Notes: generated from the letters alone by a model not told the origin. DNA of 64,000 nt from Toxotes chatareus (GCA_016801885.1 CM028888.1:1658501-1722500); one strand, 5' to 3'. Positions 48,707 to 61,048 are shown, numbered from the stretch's first letter. Made by a program: numbers and translations.

Positions 48707-48932
48707 TGCTAACAGCTAAGCTAGCGGACCAGAGATAGAGTGATTAGAGTGTAGTGTTAGATTCCGAGGGACACGTGCACCACAGATGCTTAACTAAAGC
48801 AGTATACGTGTACAGGAATTCAGAGATTGACCACAGAACACGGCAAAGTAAGGGTTGATTAATAAGCTAGGATAACACTCGTAACACCACAGTGCAGAAG
48901 CAGCAAACAGGAAGTGACACAATACGTTACCA
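48707..48932 (-). promoter_or_regulatory. L2 5' UTR / internal promoter region
   Basis: The region between the ORF1 start and the likely 5' boundary reads, leftwards from about 48,932, GGTGGTAACGTATTGTGTCA and so on down to GCTAGCTTAGCTGTTAGC just before the ATG. LINE 5' UTRs carry an internal promoter, but no specific motif is recognisable. The boundary is placed where resemblance to teleost L2 sequence, as I remember it, stops. Confidence 0.5.
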
Positions 48933-48977
48933 CCATGCCCCAGGTGTTTGGATTCAGGGACTGAAGCGATGTTACTG

Positions 48978-49013
48978 GTGTGTGTGTGTGTGTGTGTGTG
49001 TGTGGGGGGGGGT
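48978..49013. repeat. (TG)n microsatellite ending in a G run
   Basis: About 13 TG units followed by nine to ten G. It lies about 50 bp from the LINE 5' boundary. Confidence 0.9.
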
Positions 49014-49430
49014 TCTCCAAAGAAAACAGGCGTGAGACAGAGTCTCATACCGACCAGCAGAGAGGAGCAGCACACTGTCACTGAGGCAGCTGGTCTGGAT
49101 TCATGTGTGGCAGGAGAGCCGCTTGTGTACAGTAAACTAAGCTCTTGTTTTAAAGAGCTGCAATCCTGACCTAACATATTTTAAGTTAACTGGCTTTTAA
49201 TGGAGAGACCGGAGGACTTTAAAGAAAGTAACTAGGAGAAGAATTAACCTGTGGTTGGGTGGACTGAGGACTGTGCTGTAAACTTGGCAAGGTTGTAGAA
49301 GGAAGTCCAGCTGAGTTGGGAAGTGGCCAAACTGACCGGAGAAAACTGCTGCTGAAGAGAAAAGGGACACGGAAAGGAAATCCCTAACAGCACAGAGGGG
49401 ATTCATTCCTACAAACCAAGGCCTGCCTAC
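49014..49430. other. Noncoding spacer between LINE and Gypsy fragment
   Basis: This is unique sequence with no open frame of interest. It may include more of the neighbouring LTR element, whose left boundary I cannot define. Confidence 0.4.
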
Positions 49431-50400
49431 TAGGGACGGAATTCTCTGGAAGTAGGAAGTGGCTGGACAAAAGACAAAATGTACTTTTGTCTGTTCCTCT
49501 GATGAACCAACCTTTGTGTCACAGAATCAGTTCTGGATCCTTGAGCTCAAGCCTAAACTTCCGGTCCCATTCCCCACGGACGTCTACTTTTATCCGCCAG
49601 AATGAAATACGAGTGCCCTCAGAGTCAGACTGGGAGTGGTGGATCCTTACCTGGTCACTCTTAGGACTCCTTTTAATATTGCACAGCACTTACAGTGCAA
49701 CATTTGGCGTTGTCAGCAGGATGTAATCTCCATTTCATAGCAATTTGCAAATGTTGCTAAGGCCCTTCAACTTTCTGCTGATTGGAGTATCTAAGAGCAA
49801 AAAATAGAATATCCCCATAAACTTTAACGTGCTCAAACAGAAACTGTCAGAGGCACCCATCCTGTCTTTTGCATATTTTAAACCACCCTTCAAGCTATAC
49901 CCCGATGCCAGCAGTGTGGGCTGTGAGGCAGTGTTATCTCAAGTACAGGATGCGAAGGAATGGATGATAGCCTGTGCCAGCAGAAGCTTAGCCCCTGCAG
50001 AGCACAATGCCTCAAACTACCGTTCATTCAGATGGGACCACAATCCACTGCAACCTACAACCAGCGGTCGGCAGCACACTGGACAGTGTACTGGTCTGGA
50101 AAGTGCCTTTGTTGTCCTCCCTTCCATTCACATGCACTGCTGCAAATTGTTGCTAACTTTCTTCATCGCAGCCAAGATGTCGTTGACACACGTTATTCAG
50201 CCTGTAACAAGCCCAGAACAGGCACACTCCGATCCAGGGGCCAGTTTTGAGTCTACTAAAAAAGCCATGTCAGCACTGTCACAACAGGACGACGGAGATC
50301 TGCCAATGAGAATCTGGGTAAACCCCAACACGGTTATACCAATATCGTTGCCTCAGATGGGCACTGAAAAAAGAGGAGAGAACGCAGAGGATTAAGAGGA
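49431..50400 (+). mobile_element. Ty3/Gypsy LTR retrotransposon fragment with RNase H remnant
   Basis: In the frame starting at 49,829, KQKLSEAPILSF, then FKLYPDASSVG, AVLSQVQ, IACASRSLAPAEHN and NYRSF follow the order of the RNase H region behind the reverse transcriptase of Gypsy polyproteins. Upstream, in another frame near 49,750, ANVAKALQLSADW resembles the preceding linker. Still further left, TTTGGCGTTGTCAGCAGGAT at 49,703-49,722 starts with the TGG expected of a tRNA primer-binding site and follows a CA-ending sequence, so the 49,431-49,702 part may be LTR. The gag, protease and reverse transcriptase regions are missing. After about 50,030 the reading no longer resembles RNase H, so the copy is internally deleted and decayed. 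Confidence 0.6.
49829..50395 (+). pseudogene. Gypsy pol remnant (RNase H), degraded
   Basis: The 188-codon open frame includes about 65 residues of RNase H-like sequence with the first catalytic-type Asp (in LYPDASSVG) preserved. From about residue 70 the reading (SFRWDHNPLQ) jumps to a later piece and then loses similarity, suggesting a deletion of the middle of the domain. The last 100 residues are unrecognised. The frame is inside the Gypsy fragment and not an independent host gene. No restored version is proposed. Confidence 0.6.
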
Positions 50401-51104
50401 GGAACCTCCACGCCACTTAATTCATTATTAAATCCATTATTACTGAATTTTCATCAGTGGCCTGATTTTTCTGCTAGTTTCAAGAAATCTTAAATCGTTC
50501 TTGCTCGCCACACAGACATATGTTTTTTATTCCATGAATTAAAAAGCGTATTTTTCTTGTTCATAAATGTGATTTTTTTTTTTTTATGCACAAATGGGAG
50601 TTTGCCAAATGACCTTTCAGTTTATCTGTCTGATTAAGTTGCATTAACAGCGGCTCTCTCACGAGTGAATAAAAAAAGACAGAAGTGGACACGACACTAA
50701 AACAGGTGAGCAAGTGCAGAGACATCAGATTCATTCCTCAGATACAACTGCATTATTCAGAAACATCGTCCTGCATCCATGTCCACATTCAGTTGTACGA
50801 GCAGCGACTTCATCCAGTAGCACACGGCAGCAGGATCTCTTCACCTCTTTTCTACTCAAATTCAATTACTCTCCTTAAAAAGCAGAGTTTTTTTTTCTTT
50901 TTTGAAAGGGGGTTGATGATTGCGATGAAGTTCTCACCAGTGTCACCTTCATTGCTGTTTCTGATTAGCTGCTTAATGGGTTCACACGTCATTATGTTCA
51001 ATCATTGTGGGAGTCCCCATCGCTCCAGCTGAATTATGTAGCTGAGCAGGGCGAAACACTTCCTGCCTGCGCTCAAATGACAATACAAAGTATGGCAGAG
51101 CATG

Positions 51105-51129
51105 CACACACACACACACACACACACAC
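51105..51129. repeat. (AC)n microsatellite
   Basis: About 12 AC units. Confidence 0.9.
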
Positions 51130-52405
51130 CCAGACTGACACTGATCCTTGCTTCCCCTTCCTTTTTTTTTTTTTTCTATCTGTGGCTCCAAAGCCACAAT
51201 CTTCTTCAAATATAAGAAAAGTTGTGATATATTATTCTAAGAGGAACAAAATACCATCTAGATGTTGAATAAACCTCGGGACAATGACAAAAACTCCACA
51301 TAACATATCCATTATGTTTTGCTCCTGGGCTATTATTCATTGAAATACAGCACATTTCAAACACTGAGAGCTAAAATACACTCTCAGAGGAGAGATAACA
51401 CCATGCTCAGCACAGCCATGAAAAATCGAAACAACACTGAAGAAAACTTTCACTTTACGGCTCCATTCACGTTATATTTTCTCATATAACTGGGACAAAA
51501 CAACACACATTACAATTAAGAGCAAAAACATGCACAAAGTCCAGTTTTGCATGTGATAAAATCTGAGTGCTGCTCGGTACAAATGAGGAGCACAGCTTTC
51601 TTAAGGTGTAGTCGGCTGCCGACTCACTCGTGGTGAAATGTCTTGATAACAACAACAATATTTATTCATTCATTAAATTGTTTCCTCACAAATGAGACTT
51701 GGTTTGTTGTTGTTATTTTAACAATAAATTTATTTTAAATATATTTTATTTTCACACCTAAATGGACAACAGGTATTTTCTGTTCGGTAATTGTCCATGC
51801 ACCATCGCTTCCTGCTGCAGGAACAAAAATATACAGTCAGATCAGCTTCTCTCTGTGTTGTGTTAAATCTAATCTTCTGATGAAGGCAGAGAAAAAGACG
51901 TGTCCATGTCCATTCTCCAACTGTCAGTCTCTTACTGTCTATGCAGAAAATGAAAGGGACTTTTACTTTGGAAACCGTGGACATCTGATATGACTCCTTC
52001 CACTTTACACCTCTTTTGTTAAATGTATAGTTTGCAGCAATGATTTGCTGTTATTCATATGTTGTATTTCCATGTCTCCGTGTCTCCAAGCTGTTTGACA
52101 TCAGATCATCATCAGTTTCCGAACACACATACAACTCACTCCTAACAAACCACACAACATAAAATAAGGATTTGAAAATATGCTTCACTCCGCGCACATT
52201 TACATGAACAGGTAGAAGCTTGTGCTGTCGGCCACAGCTGAACGTGTACAGTAGGATCCCAGCAGTGCACGTGAGCGCTGTGCTGAGAGACGGTGGCGCT
52301 CTGCACGATGGAAAGGCATGAAATTATCCTGAGCCATGTGGAGAACTGACTCAACTGTGGATAATCAAAAGGAATCAAAATGTAAATGCAAGTCCTGTCA
52401 TATGG

Positions 52406-52446
<41 letters not shown>
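52406..52446. repeat. (AC)n-(AT)n compound microsatellite
   Basis: About 13 AC units pass directly into about seven AT units. Confidence 0.9.
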
Positions 52447-55400
52447 CAGCATATAGTCTGTATGTTTGTCTTTAGTGTGGTGACTCTTTCCTGACAGGAT
52501 GCAATGATGTATTTTCCATTTTCCTAGAACTGCAGAAGAAAATTCCAGTTTATACTCTGCACCAAAGCATGAAGGTGAACAGACTCTACTCCTCAGATAT
52601 TACACTACAGGTCTCATTAGTGTTACAGCCTGAAACAGGCAAAAATGTGTAATGCGAGCGGACGAACTGGCTCAGACAGAGGACTGTGGACAGGCTGTCC
52701 TCCCGCCTCTCTGTGCTAAAGCAGTGTCGTCATTTGACAGAGAGTAGTAGCCTTGTATCAAGGTTTCTGGGAGCGCCATCCTTCAGATCTCAATTTTCAA
52801 GATTTGTGAGCCAGAAAAGGAAAGGGGGAGAGGGAGAGAAGATAATCACAATGAGAGAGGCAGTGAGACAGAGAGGAAAAAACACAGACGATGATGGGAA
52901 AAGAAGAAGAGGGACATGCAAGAGAGTATTGTAATTATATGAGGAAGGGCCTGTAATGGAGTGTACTTGCTGATCATTCGGAAAAATTGAGAGATGGGGT
53001 TTAGCAGGGTATCACAAGAGAAGAGAGAAGATAACGACTCCAAGAAATAGAAAAACAAGGACTAAAAACTAATCTGCATTGCTCATTCAGTATGTTCTTG
53101 GTTCTTGGTAAATTATGTTTCCATCCCACTGTTCAAATGCTTCATATTCTAAAAAATGAAAAATGTACAAACTTCCTGAAAAATCAAAGGAGGAAACTGA
53201 GTTGTGTATAGTAACTATCACACTGATGCTGATATATGACTGTATGGCCAGGATGTGTGTAAGTATGTTAACTGATTTAAAAATGTGTGTTGAGGACTGG
53301 GACCCTGCGTGATCGTGTGAGCTGATGTGACACAGAATGCACCATTAGCCTTTGGTCTTTGTGAGTCTACACGTCCTCATTTGGGGACAGGGAGGAAGTT
53401 CAGTCTGAGATCAGAACTAAAACTATTTCTCTCTGTGCTTCTGAAAAACCAGGCTCAGTGTTTGTCCCTGTCTATGGTGCTGAAACACTCAGCTGCAGCC
53501 GCTCTGTGTGGCGCTCTCCATGGTCCTGAAACATTCATACACCATTCATACCCCTTTCTCCATCTCAGGTCCTGTCTGTCTGTACTTGTTTTCTGATGGA
53601 CTCCATCAGTCACAGCCACAGTACTGTCCTCAGTCAATGTCTCCGTTTGGTCAAGTACGTCCCAAACGAGAAGAACTTATTGCTCCGTCCCTTTTATCTA
53701 GTATGGTTTGGTAAGGTATGGTTATAATTTTCATTCACAGATTATTATCAATTTATATATAAATAAATAAAACTTTGTGTCTGCACATTACAGAGCGGAT
53801 AAGAAGTGTTTCTGTCGACCACAGTTTGTTATGTTGAAGTGTAATTACCAGAACCTGGCTGAGCTGGTGATGCTCCCACTTTAGGATACCTGTTCTCAGG
53901 AGTTTGGACATTCAGTTCCCAGGGAGAAACAGGGTATGCCAGCAGGGACAGGCTGTACTTCGAAATGTTTCCAGTCTCTTTATGATTCTGAAACATTTCA
54001 GCCTGGAAACCCAGACTCTCTGTGTTTCTCTCCACGGTATTTCTGTCTCACTCTTGCTGTCTGTCCACATTAGTGACCTACTGACTGAGCAGCTGGGTGA
54101 CGTAGTGTCTGTTTATTAACTTTATAAGTGACTAGGTGCCTCACAGGAGGTGTGAGTGGTTCACTGGCTGACAGGCTGGTTTACAGATGGAGTGGCTGAT
54201 ATAAAATCTGCAGTATTTTCAGAGAAAAGAAGTTTTCTCTCTGGCATGGATGTAAATGCACGTCTTCTTTTACTCCGTCATCATATTTCCCTTGATTTCT
54301 ATTTTATCGGTTCTCTAAATGATTTAACTGTGATAGATTTTTCTGGTTTTACGTTTTGCTTTGCGCCTCAGTGATGTATAACTCTGTGCACTTATGGTCT
54401 ATTCTATCCAGCTTTCATTCCACAGAAGACCCTGCAAACTGTTCCAACTTAACAAAGACTAATTGCTTTCAGTGCTTTCTGCCATTAGAGGATGTTGTAC
54501 TGAGTCAGAAAGAGAAACAGAGAGGCAGAAAAGCTACACAACACAGAAATCATTTCTCATTTTCACATCAAACAGTGCACACACAGCCACACACACACGC
54601 AGCTATGAGCCCTGAGGCCCCTCTGCCTTCTGTACATACATGCATGTGCTCGTCATATACATCCCTTTGAACAACATCGCCATAATTACCCTTGAATGTG
54701 AATTTAGGGGCAGACTTGATGCTTCATACATGAAGGCATGTGCTCACCCACTCACCGTCTTTCAAACATTACACATTTCTCCCTCTTCCAATTCAAATCA
54801 GCTTTGCAGTGTCGCCCTGTGGATGTTTCTCTGTCTCCATCTCTGAGCTCCCTCTCGTGTTTTTGGCACAACTTTGAAAGACAGTTTTGCTTTTCTTTCT
54901 CTTTCTCTCTGCTCTGACCTGCGAGTGTGGCCTGAATAAGTCACGTGTATGTGTGTGTCCTGTTTTATTTCTGCATTTGTGATATCTGCCAATATAGACA
55001 TAGGCATAGCTCTACAGTTTTTGTGTGTGTGTGTGTGCTTGTGTGTGTCACAGCCAGAGGGAGTGGTGGGAGGTTAGATGCAGCCGGCTTTTCAAGCCCC
55101 AGGGATCAGCTTCGACAACAACAACAACAACCCCCCCATCTGTCTGTCCAACTCAAGCCTCCAGCCCAGACAGTGCCGAGCTCAGGGATCACCACACACA
55201 AACACACACCTGAACAATCATAACACACCTCCTCGAGCTACAGCTGTACACTACATCCCAGAGTAACACCTCAGCGTGTGCCGGGGCTGCAGCACACGTC
55301 AACCACCTTCTGCCAAAGATCAGAGCTCTGTCAGGTAATAACACAGCTGAGCTGCTCTTTCTAGTTTTTGTCTTGTTGTTGATGTTGTGGATGATGAGGA

Positions 55401-55448
55401 TATAACACCAGTCTGTGGTTTGGAAACACAGACTGTCAAATGACAAGA

Positions 55449-55520
55449 TTTGTTTTGTTTTGTTTGTTTTGTTTTGTTTTGTTTTGTTTTGTTTTGTTTT
55501 GTTTTGTTTGTTTTTGTTTT

Positions 55521-55551
<31 letters not shown>

Positions 55552-55627
55552 GTTTTGTTTTGTTTTGTTTGTTTTTGTTTTGTTTTGTTTTGTTTTGTTT
55601 TGTTTTGTTTTGTTTGTTTTATTTTGT
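55449..55627. repeat. (TTTTG)n minisatellite-like array
   Basis: About 179 bp consist almost only of TTTTG units with occasional TTTG, TTTTTG and TTTTA variants. The variant string GTTTTGTTTGTTTTTG occurs at 55,501 and again at 55,562, a 61-bp offset, which indicates expansion of a larger block as well as single units. Frames through it give Phe-Cys-Leu-Val repeats and are not genes. Confidence 0.95.
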
Positions 55628-58239
55628 GTCCAGGTAGTTTCTGCTCCACTTGGTGCACAGTTCAGAGTGAGGGGTAAGTACTGGACAGATGTTAAGAATG
55701 AACAAAAGCAGCTTTGAGCACCTGCAGCTCTGTGATGAAATCAGACGTGAGGACTTCAGTCAGTGTGGCCTCCACTTACTACACATACAGCTGATGTGGT
55801 TTTTAGCCACACTGAAAACGTGAACATTAAAAAATGTGAACAACTGAGCGTGAATGCTTGTGGTATGAAAAGAGCTTCTGTGGTATTCAATAACTTATAC
55901 ATGCATTTTTAACTGTTTCCAATGATGGGTTAGTTTTTGGGCACAGCCCTTCAGAATAAGAGTAGTATTGGTTGTTAAAAGAGCTCACATAGCATGATGC
56001 TGATTTAGTGCTGTGAAACATCTGCCTTCATGTGAAAACTGAAAGCTGAGAGACGACAGGAAATAAAAAGAGCGAGATGTGGGGACTGACACGCAACAAA
56101 GGACCCAGATCAGACGCAGAATGGAGACATTGCAGTTCACTGTCGTGGCCCAGATAGGAATGGCAGTTCAGAAAAAAAAAGTCATATGAATCATTTTTGT
56201 AACAATCATATGGTACAGTTCTGATGGCAAATGTCATGGAGCCAATAAGAGAAAAAAACACGGGCCACTTTATCAAGCAATGACAAAGCAGCTTGATGCC
56301 GTTTAGGTTGAAGCAGTCGTTGGTTTATTTGGATGCACTGAACATCCCGATGATGATTAAAAAAAAACAGAAAGATTCAAACCCCTCCAGTCTCTCTCTC
56401 TCTCTCCCTCCCCCCCATCTGTGTGGGGAGCTGGCACTTTGCTCCACCCCTCTGGGAGAGACTGGAGGGCATTTCTAACAACCTAACCAGCTGAGGATTG
56501 AGAGCAGAGGACCGTTACATGTTGGCACCGGTAGCAGAGCTTCTGACCTTCGGCTCGAGTGCCTCACAGGCTCACCGGGGCCTCACTGCAGCAGGGAAGC
56601 CACTGAGGAAATGGTGAATAAAGATAATATGGCAGTGGAGCCAGTTAAAAATAGCATCAGCAACACTCAGTGTACACTCAGTGCAATAAAGCTTCAGGTT
56701 TTACTACATGGTGGTTATACGTCTGCTCACAGAGCACATTCTTTCATTCTTTCTTTTCTTTTTTTTTTCAGTTGTAGCACTTAGACAGTTCAGGTGGCAC
56801 GAGAAAAAGTTAGGTTACCGTAAACACTGATCCCAGACCAGGCTTGGAACAGAAAGGCTCTTCAAGTCATCTAACAACAGTACAGCAGTAACCACAACCC
56901 CAAACGTAGCGTTATGTAATGCTGTGATGTGTGTGTGCTGGGGGATCTGCAGTATACAGACCCTGGAGTGAAGGTGTTGGAGGTTGAGTCAGAGAACGAG
57001 TTTTCAGCTTGTGTTGGAAAATGAGATTCTGACTGAGACAGGAAGATTATTCCACCACTGCAGTGTGAAGAGGGAAGAGGACCACGCAGGGACAGATAAT
57101 CATCTGCAACCAGGCCTCCTTCACTTTCCTCCTTTTTAAAAAAAAAACAAAAAAACACTGCAACTATAAAATGCAGTTGTCTGTCTTCCCTCCATCATCG
57201 TCTGTCTGCCCTGAAATATTACTGCAGACTTTGTGTTATCTGTTTCAACATAAATCTTTTCTGTGTCCCCGTCACCAGACCCTCGAACCTGTGAACAATT
57301 TCCAAACATTCTCTTACTCTTAGAAACTGAGCCAAACAAAAATCGTCTGGACTTAGAGCAGGAAAAGGTCAAAAGCTCCTGCACGCTGCTTGTATCTTCA
57401 ACTTTTTAGCCATTTTTTCATTTCTCACTAAGTACGAGGTGGAGTGTGTCCAAGCTAGCTTTTATAAAGCCCTCCTCCCTCAAACTCTTGACCTTGCAGA
57501 GCTCGACTATAATTTCCCACCTTTTGCTTTCACTTGCCTTTGAAAATGTCTCTAACAAACTGCTGGCCTTTTTTCTCCATCACTTATCAGTAGGAAGTTA
57601 TTTTTCTTCTGCGTCTCTCGTGTGACTGCGGTGACATCTACTTTTATCCCTCCCTGTGCCGCAGCCACTTTTCCCTTTTCCTTGGATTCTCCTAAAACGA
57701 AACACATGTTTGCTCTCCCATGAGCGACCTCTGCTCAATCTACTCGAGAAAGGTTTCAAAAACGACACTTTTTTTTTGTCTCCTTTGAGCCCTGCTGCTA
57801 GCTCCCATCATTTTAACCCTCTGTTACTACATGTGCACTTGTCGTGTCTGGCGCTGCAGCTCTGAAGTCTGAGAACAGAGTATTATAACAGTAGCAGATG
57901 TGAGAAATAACCTGGAGACAATTCAAGTATTTAATTCAAAGTTCAAAACTGTAATTAACACTAGCAGGTGCTTCATATACACTGTGGTCTGCGTTTAGTG
58001 AGATAAGAAGAATCCAGTGATTTTACACCATCGCACACGTCACATCACCGTGTCTCTCAGGAGGGTTCATTGTTTCCCTCCTCCATCTGATGACACGAAG
58101 ACTGAGCAAGCAGAAGCAACAGAGAATCATTCAGCTCCAGGAGCCTTTACTCAGCCACGTTACCAGATAACGCAGGAAAAAAAGCAATGTTAGACACTGA
58201 AATGACAAAAAAATCATCACACAATAACAGAGAGGAACG

Positions 58240-58500
58240 ACAAGTCGAGAAAGATAAATGATGGTGATAGAGGTAGAACGACAGGAAGATGGAGGAAGGC
58301 AACAAAACGAGAGAGTGGGGTGGTGCAGACAATTGGAAGCAGATAAACAACATGGAGAAAGGAATGAAAATGAGGATGGGAGCAAGGTTAAAGAACTGGA
58401 GACAGAAAAAAACTATAAGAGGAAGAGGACAGAGCGAGACGAAAGATGGTGAACGGAGCTGAAGAAAACAGAGAAGACAGATGAAGTTCGGAGGAAGATA
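58240..58500. repeat. Degenerate polypurine tract
   Basis: About 250 bp are strongly A/G-biased on the plus strand, similar in texture to 35,150-35,470 but not a copy of it. The overlapping 84-codon minus-strand frame is a consequence of the bias. Confidence 0.6.
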
Positions 58501-58809
58501 TTAAGATATTTTGTTCCATCCATCCATTTAAAATTTTAGTATAAATATATAAACATCGACAAAATATTATTAAGTCTGTCAGCCTGTTTTTTTTTTGTGA
58601 CTAAAATCTAAGACTCAAGTGTCAAAGCTACAGCTCTGACATCTACCAGTCCAACAGACAGACAGGTGAAGACAGGTGGGTCAATGGTCTGATAACAAAG
58701 AAAATAGGATGACAATGATGGGATGTGTTCAGAGGCCAAACAGTCAGTCAACCAATCAGAGAAAATAGTTGTAACCTTGGCTTTTGTTTGTTTGTTGTTT
58801 TCTTTTCAG

Positions 58810-58925
58810 GCCAGGGAGTGATCAGAGAAAAAAAACAGTCGTCCCATAAAGCTTCACCTGACACACGTCACCTTCAGACTCTGCCAACACAACACCAGAG
58901 CTCTTACAGTAACCTCAAGGACACG
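58810..58925 (+). other. Candidate 116-bp internal exon
   Basis: TTTGTTGTTTTCTTTTCAG, a strong acceptor, precedes the block, and GGACACG with GTGAGAATGG, a fair donor, follows. After two bases completing a codon, 38 codons are open and the block ends in phase 0 (reading begins GVIREKKQSSHKASPD and ends SYSNLKDT). The other two frames have stops. The peptide is hydrophilic and unrecognised. The phase equals that of the block at 21,978-22,054, but there is no other sign that the two belong together. It may be a chance pair of sites or a noncoding-RNA exon. Confidence 0.25.
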
Positions 58926-59012
58926 GTGAGAATGGCTGCCAATTCCTGCTGTCAGATGATGTTTTTGTTTTGTTCTTGATTTCTATCTCTCCCCTCCCAA
59001 CCATCACGAAGA

Positions 59013-59046
<34 letters not shown>
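59013..59046. repeat. (CA)n microsatellite
   Basis: About 17 CA units. Confidence 0.9.
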
Positions 59047-59049
<3 letters not shown>

Positions 59050-61007
59050 AAAACGTCCAGTCAGGTAAAGTGGGCTGGACTTTGCGGTTCCAATCCCATC
59101 ATTCTATTTTTAGCTGCACTTCCTCTTTGCCGCGTTTGACGGACTCCCTCACTGTGAGGTTTAAAGGTCTCCAGTCATTACAGCAGCGGCAGTGGTGGCG
59201 GGGGCAAGAGGCAGCGTGGCATGAGAAGGAAGCAGAGCCAGCCAGCTGTCGGGAGTTATCACCATGCTTGAGCGTGCAGACAGACTGGCCAACTGGGACT
59301 TCATCTGCTCTGCTACACAGGGCCATGATGGCAGCAGGCTATTTCAAGGTGGAGGTTAGCAAAAGGCCACCAAGTGGAAAGAGGACTGACAGGCCGGCTG
59401 CTGTCTGAGAGCTGGCATCGATCTGAGCAAGCTGCTCCGTGCTGCGACAACACCCAGGTATCCCTTATTTATTTTGCTGCTTTTTTTCTGTGATTATGGC
59501 ACATTTCTATTTCACATGCTCTAAATAATGTTTGCTGCTTGTAACAGCTGAAGATAATATTACAAACCCCTCTGTGGACACACACTGCACACAATGTTTT
59601 CATCTTTTAATGCGCAGGATTCGGTTTATTAACATCACATTCATTGTAAACTCATTAAAAATTGTACATTGTATGAAGCACCCTGGAACTGCTGTTCTGA
59701 GCAGCGCTAAATATAAAAAAGATGATTATGTTTTTTTCAAATACTCGTTAAAAGCTTGTGTTTTATGATCAGTCTGTCTGTTTCAGACAGAACACAGAGA
59801 GAATCACAGATGCAGCGTGGTGACATACAAAGTGGATGGAAAGATGCAGGTGCGCGGGAAAAGCTGCACAAGAAAACTTAGCCGGGGACACGTCCACAGA
59901 TTTTGAAAATGTTTAAAATTCAGCAAAGAATTTGTGTTTCTATCAAGGCTCAGGTCTGGCTTCGTGAATTTCCTTCATCAACGTACACAGTCGGGGTGCA
60001 CACGGCTAGCAAGCTACAGCTAACAGCTCAGCTCAGCACACAAGCTCTTCCGAAACAAGCTAAGCAGCTGGTGTAATCAGGTCTGTGCCTCCATCCACCC
60101 CGTCATCCTCAACATTTGATTGACAGCAGCGTTAAACCCCCTTTGATCTGCTGTCTATCAGAAAAATTGTCATCTTGTCAGCCGCAGCTTTCGTATCAGA
60201 GCCGCTCACTTGCTCATCTGAAAATTTCATAGCAAAACACATCAACAACAAAGGGATGAGGAAATTGTCAAAGTATTGCAGCAGGATTGCAGCAAACTTT
60301 GCTCTTCAGAAGATTTTTCTTTCTTTTCATCCATCTCCTGGGTCCGTCTCATCTGTCTGCTTCTTTTCTCCTGTCACTCCTTCCATTATCTGTTTTCTTG
60401 TTTTCTGCTCTTCTTCCTTTTCCTCTCATCCCTCCTTTAATGTAGGTAAGAAGCAGTGCATGCTGCTGTGGCAAACTTTGGAAATTAATTGAAAATCAGC
60501 TCAGAGTAGTACAGTTTGATACTTCCACCTTCATCACATCTTTTCTTAATTCCATCGCTCTGATTTTATCAAAAAATGCAAGACTAATTAAAAACTTTAA
60601 ACTGTTTTTGTCTTTTCATGTTTGAAAATTGGTCAGAATAAGCCCAGAACGTGGAAAAAAGCTAAGTGCTATAATAAGCATTTTCTAAACAATATATGGA
60701 AAAAATTTCTGTGTGTGATGTGGAAGGTGTCACTTGAAGTGATGATCCCATCACACGATTCAGGAGTTTCTCTTTAGCTGTTTTGTTCTCACTGTGTCGA
60801 TTGTGTTCGTGATTGCTGTGTGAGAAGCCTTTCCTGTTTCTTTCCTCTTCCTTTCCTCTCGATCTCCTGTTTCCTCCACCTCTGCGATTGTTTCCTTCCT
60901 CGCCTCCTACCTGATCATCTGCATGCACGGACTGTGGTGTCTGTTTATCATGGGACTGTTAGCTTGACTCAATGATGTGCAGGCCAGAATAATGAAACAG
61001 AGTCACA

Positions 61008-61008
<1 letters not shown>

Positions 61009-61048
<40 letters not shown>

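Larger units (their letters stand above)
43764..48932 (-). mobile_element. Nearly full-length L2-clade LINE retrotransposon, inactive
   Basis: In minus orientation the element has a short 5' UTR (about 48,932-48,707), ORF1 (about 48,706-47,507), ORF2 (47,476-44,629), a long 3' UTR (44,628-43,820) and an ATTGA-type tail. The protein order (Cys-pair N-terminus and SGNH esterase in ORF1, APE endonuclease and reverse transcriptase in ORF2) and the 3' end (AAGCGCTTTGAGACAATTTT, then GCGCTATATAAATAAAATTG) are those of teleost L2 elements. Length is about 5.2 kb, close to full size. I found no clear target-site duplication, which is usual in this group. At least six frame breaks make it non-autonomous. 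The 5' boundary is an estimate. Confidence 0.88.
50401..58800. other. Noncoding region, no gene recognised
   Basis: Apart from the arrays listed separately there are purine-rich stretches (52,800-52,930 and 58,240-58,500) and T or A runs. The 80-112-codon frames in this stretch show no domain motif. The CpG-poor block at 55,040-55,340 ends CTGTCAG followed by GTAATA, a possible donor, but has no protein-like frame. Confidence 0.5.

Noticed and set aside
55040..55340. Possible exon between a TGTGTCACAG acceptor and a CAG/GTAATA donor
   Set aside because: All three frames are interrupted or low-complexity, and the acceptor lies inside a TG-rich array. The support is too weak to list as an exon.
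55320..55717. Phe-Cys-Leu-Val and Lys-Gln-Asn-Thr repeat frames of 65-112 codons
   Set aside because: They are translations of the TTTTG array, not proteins.
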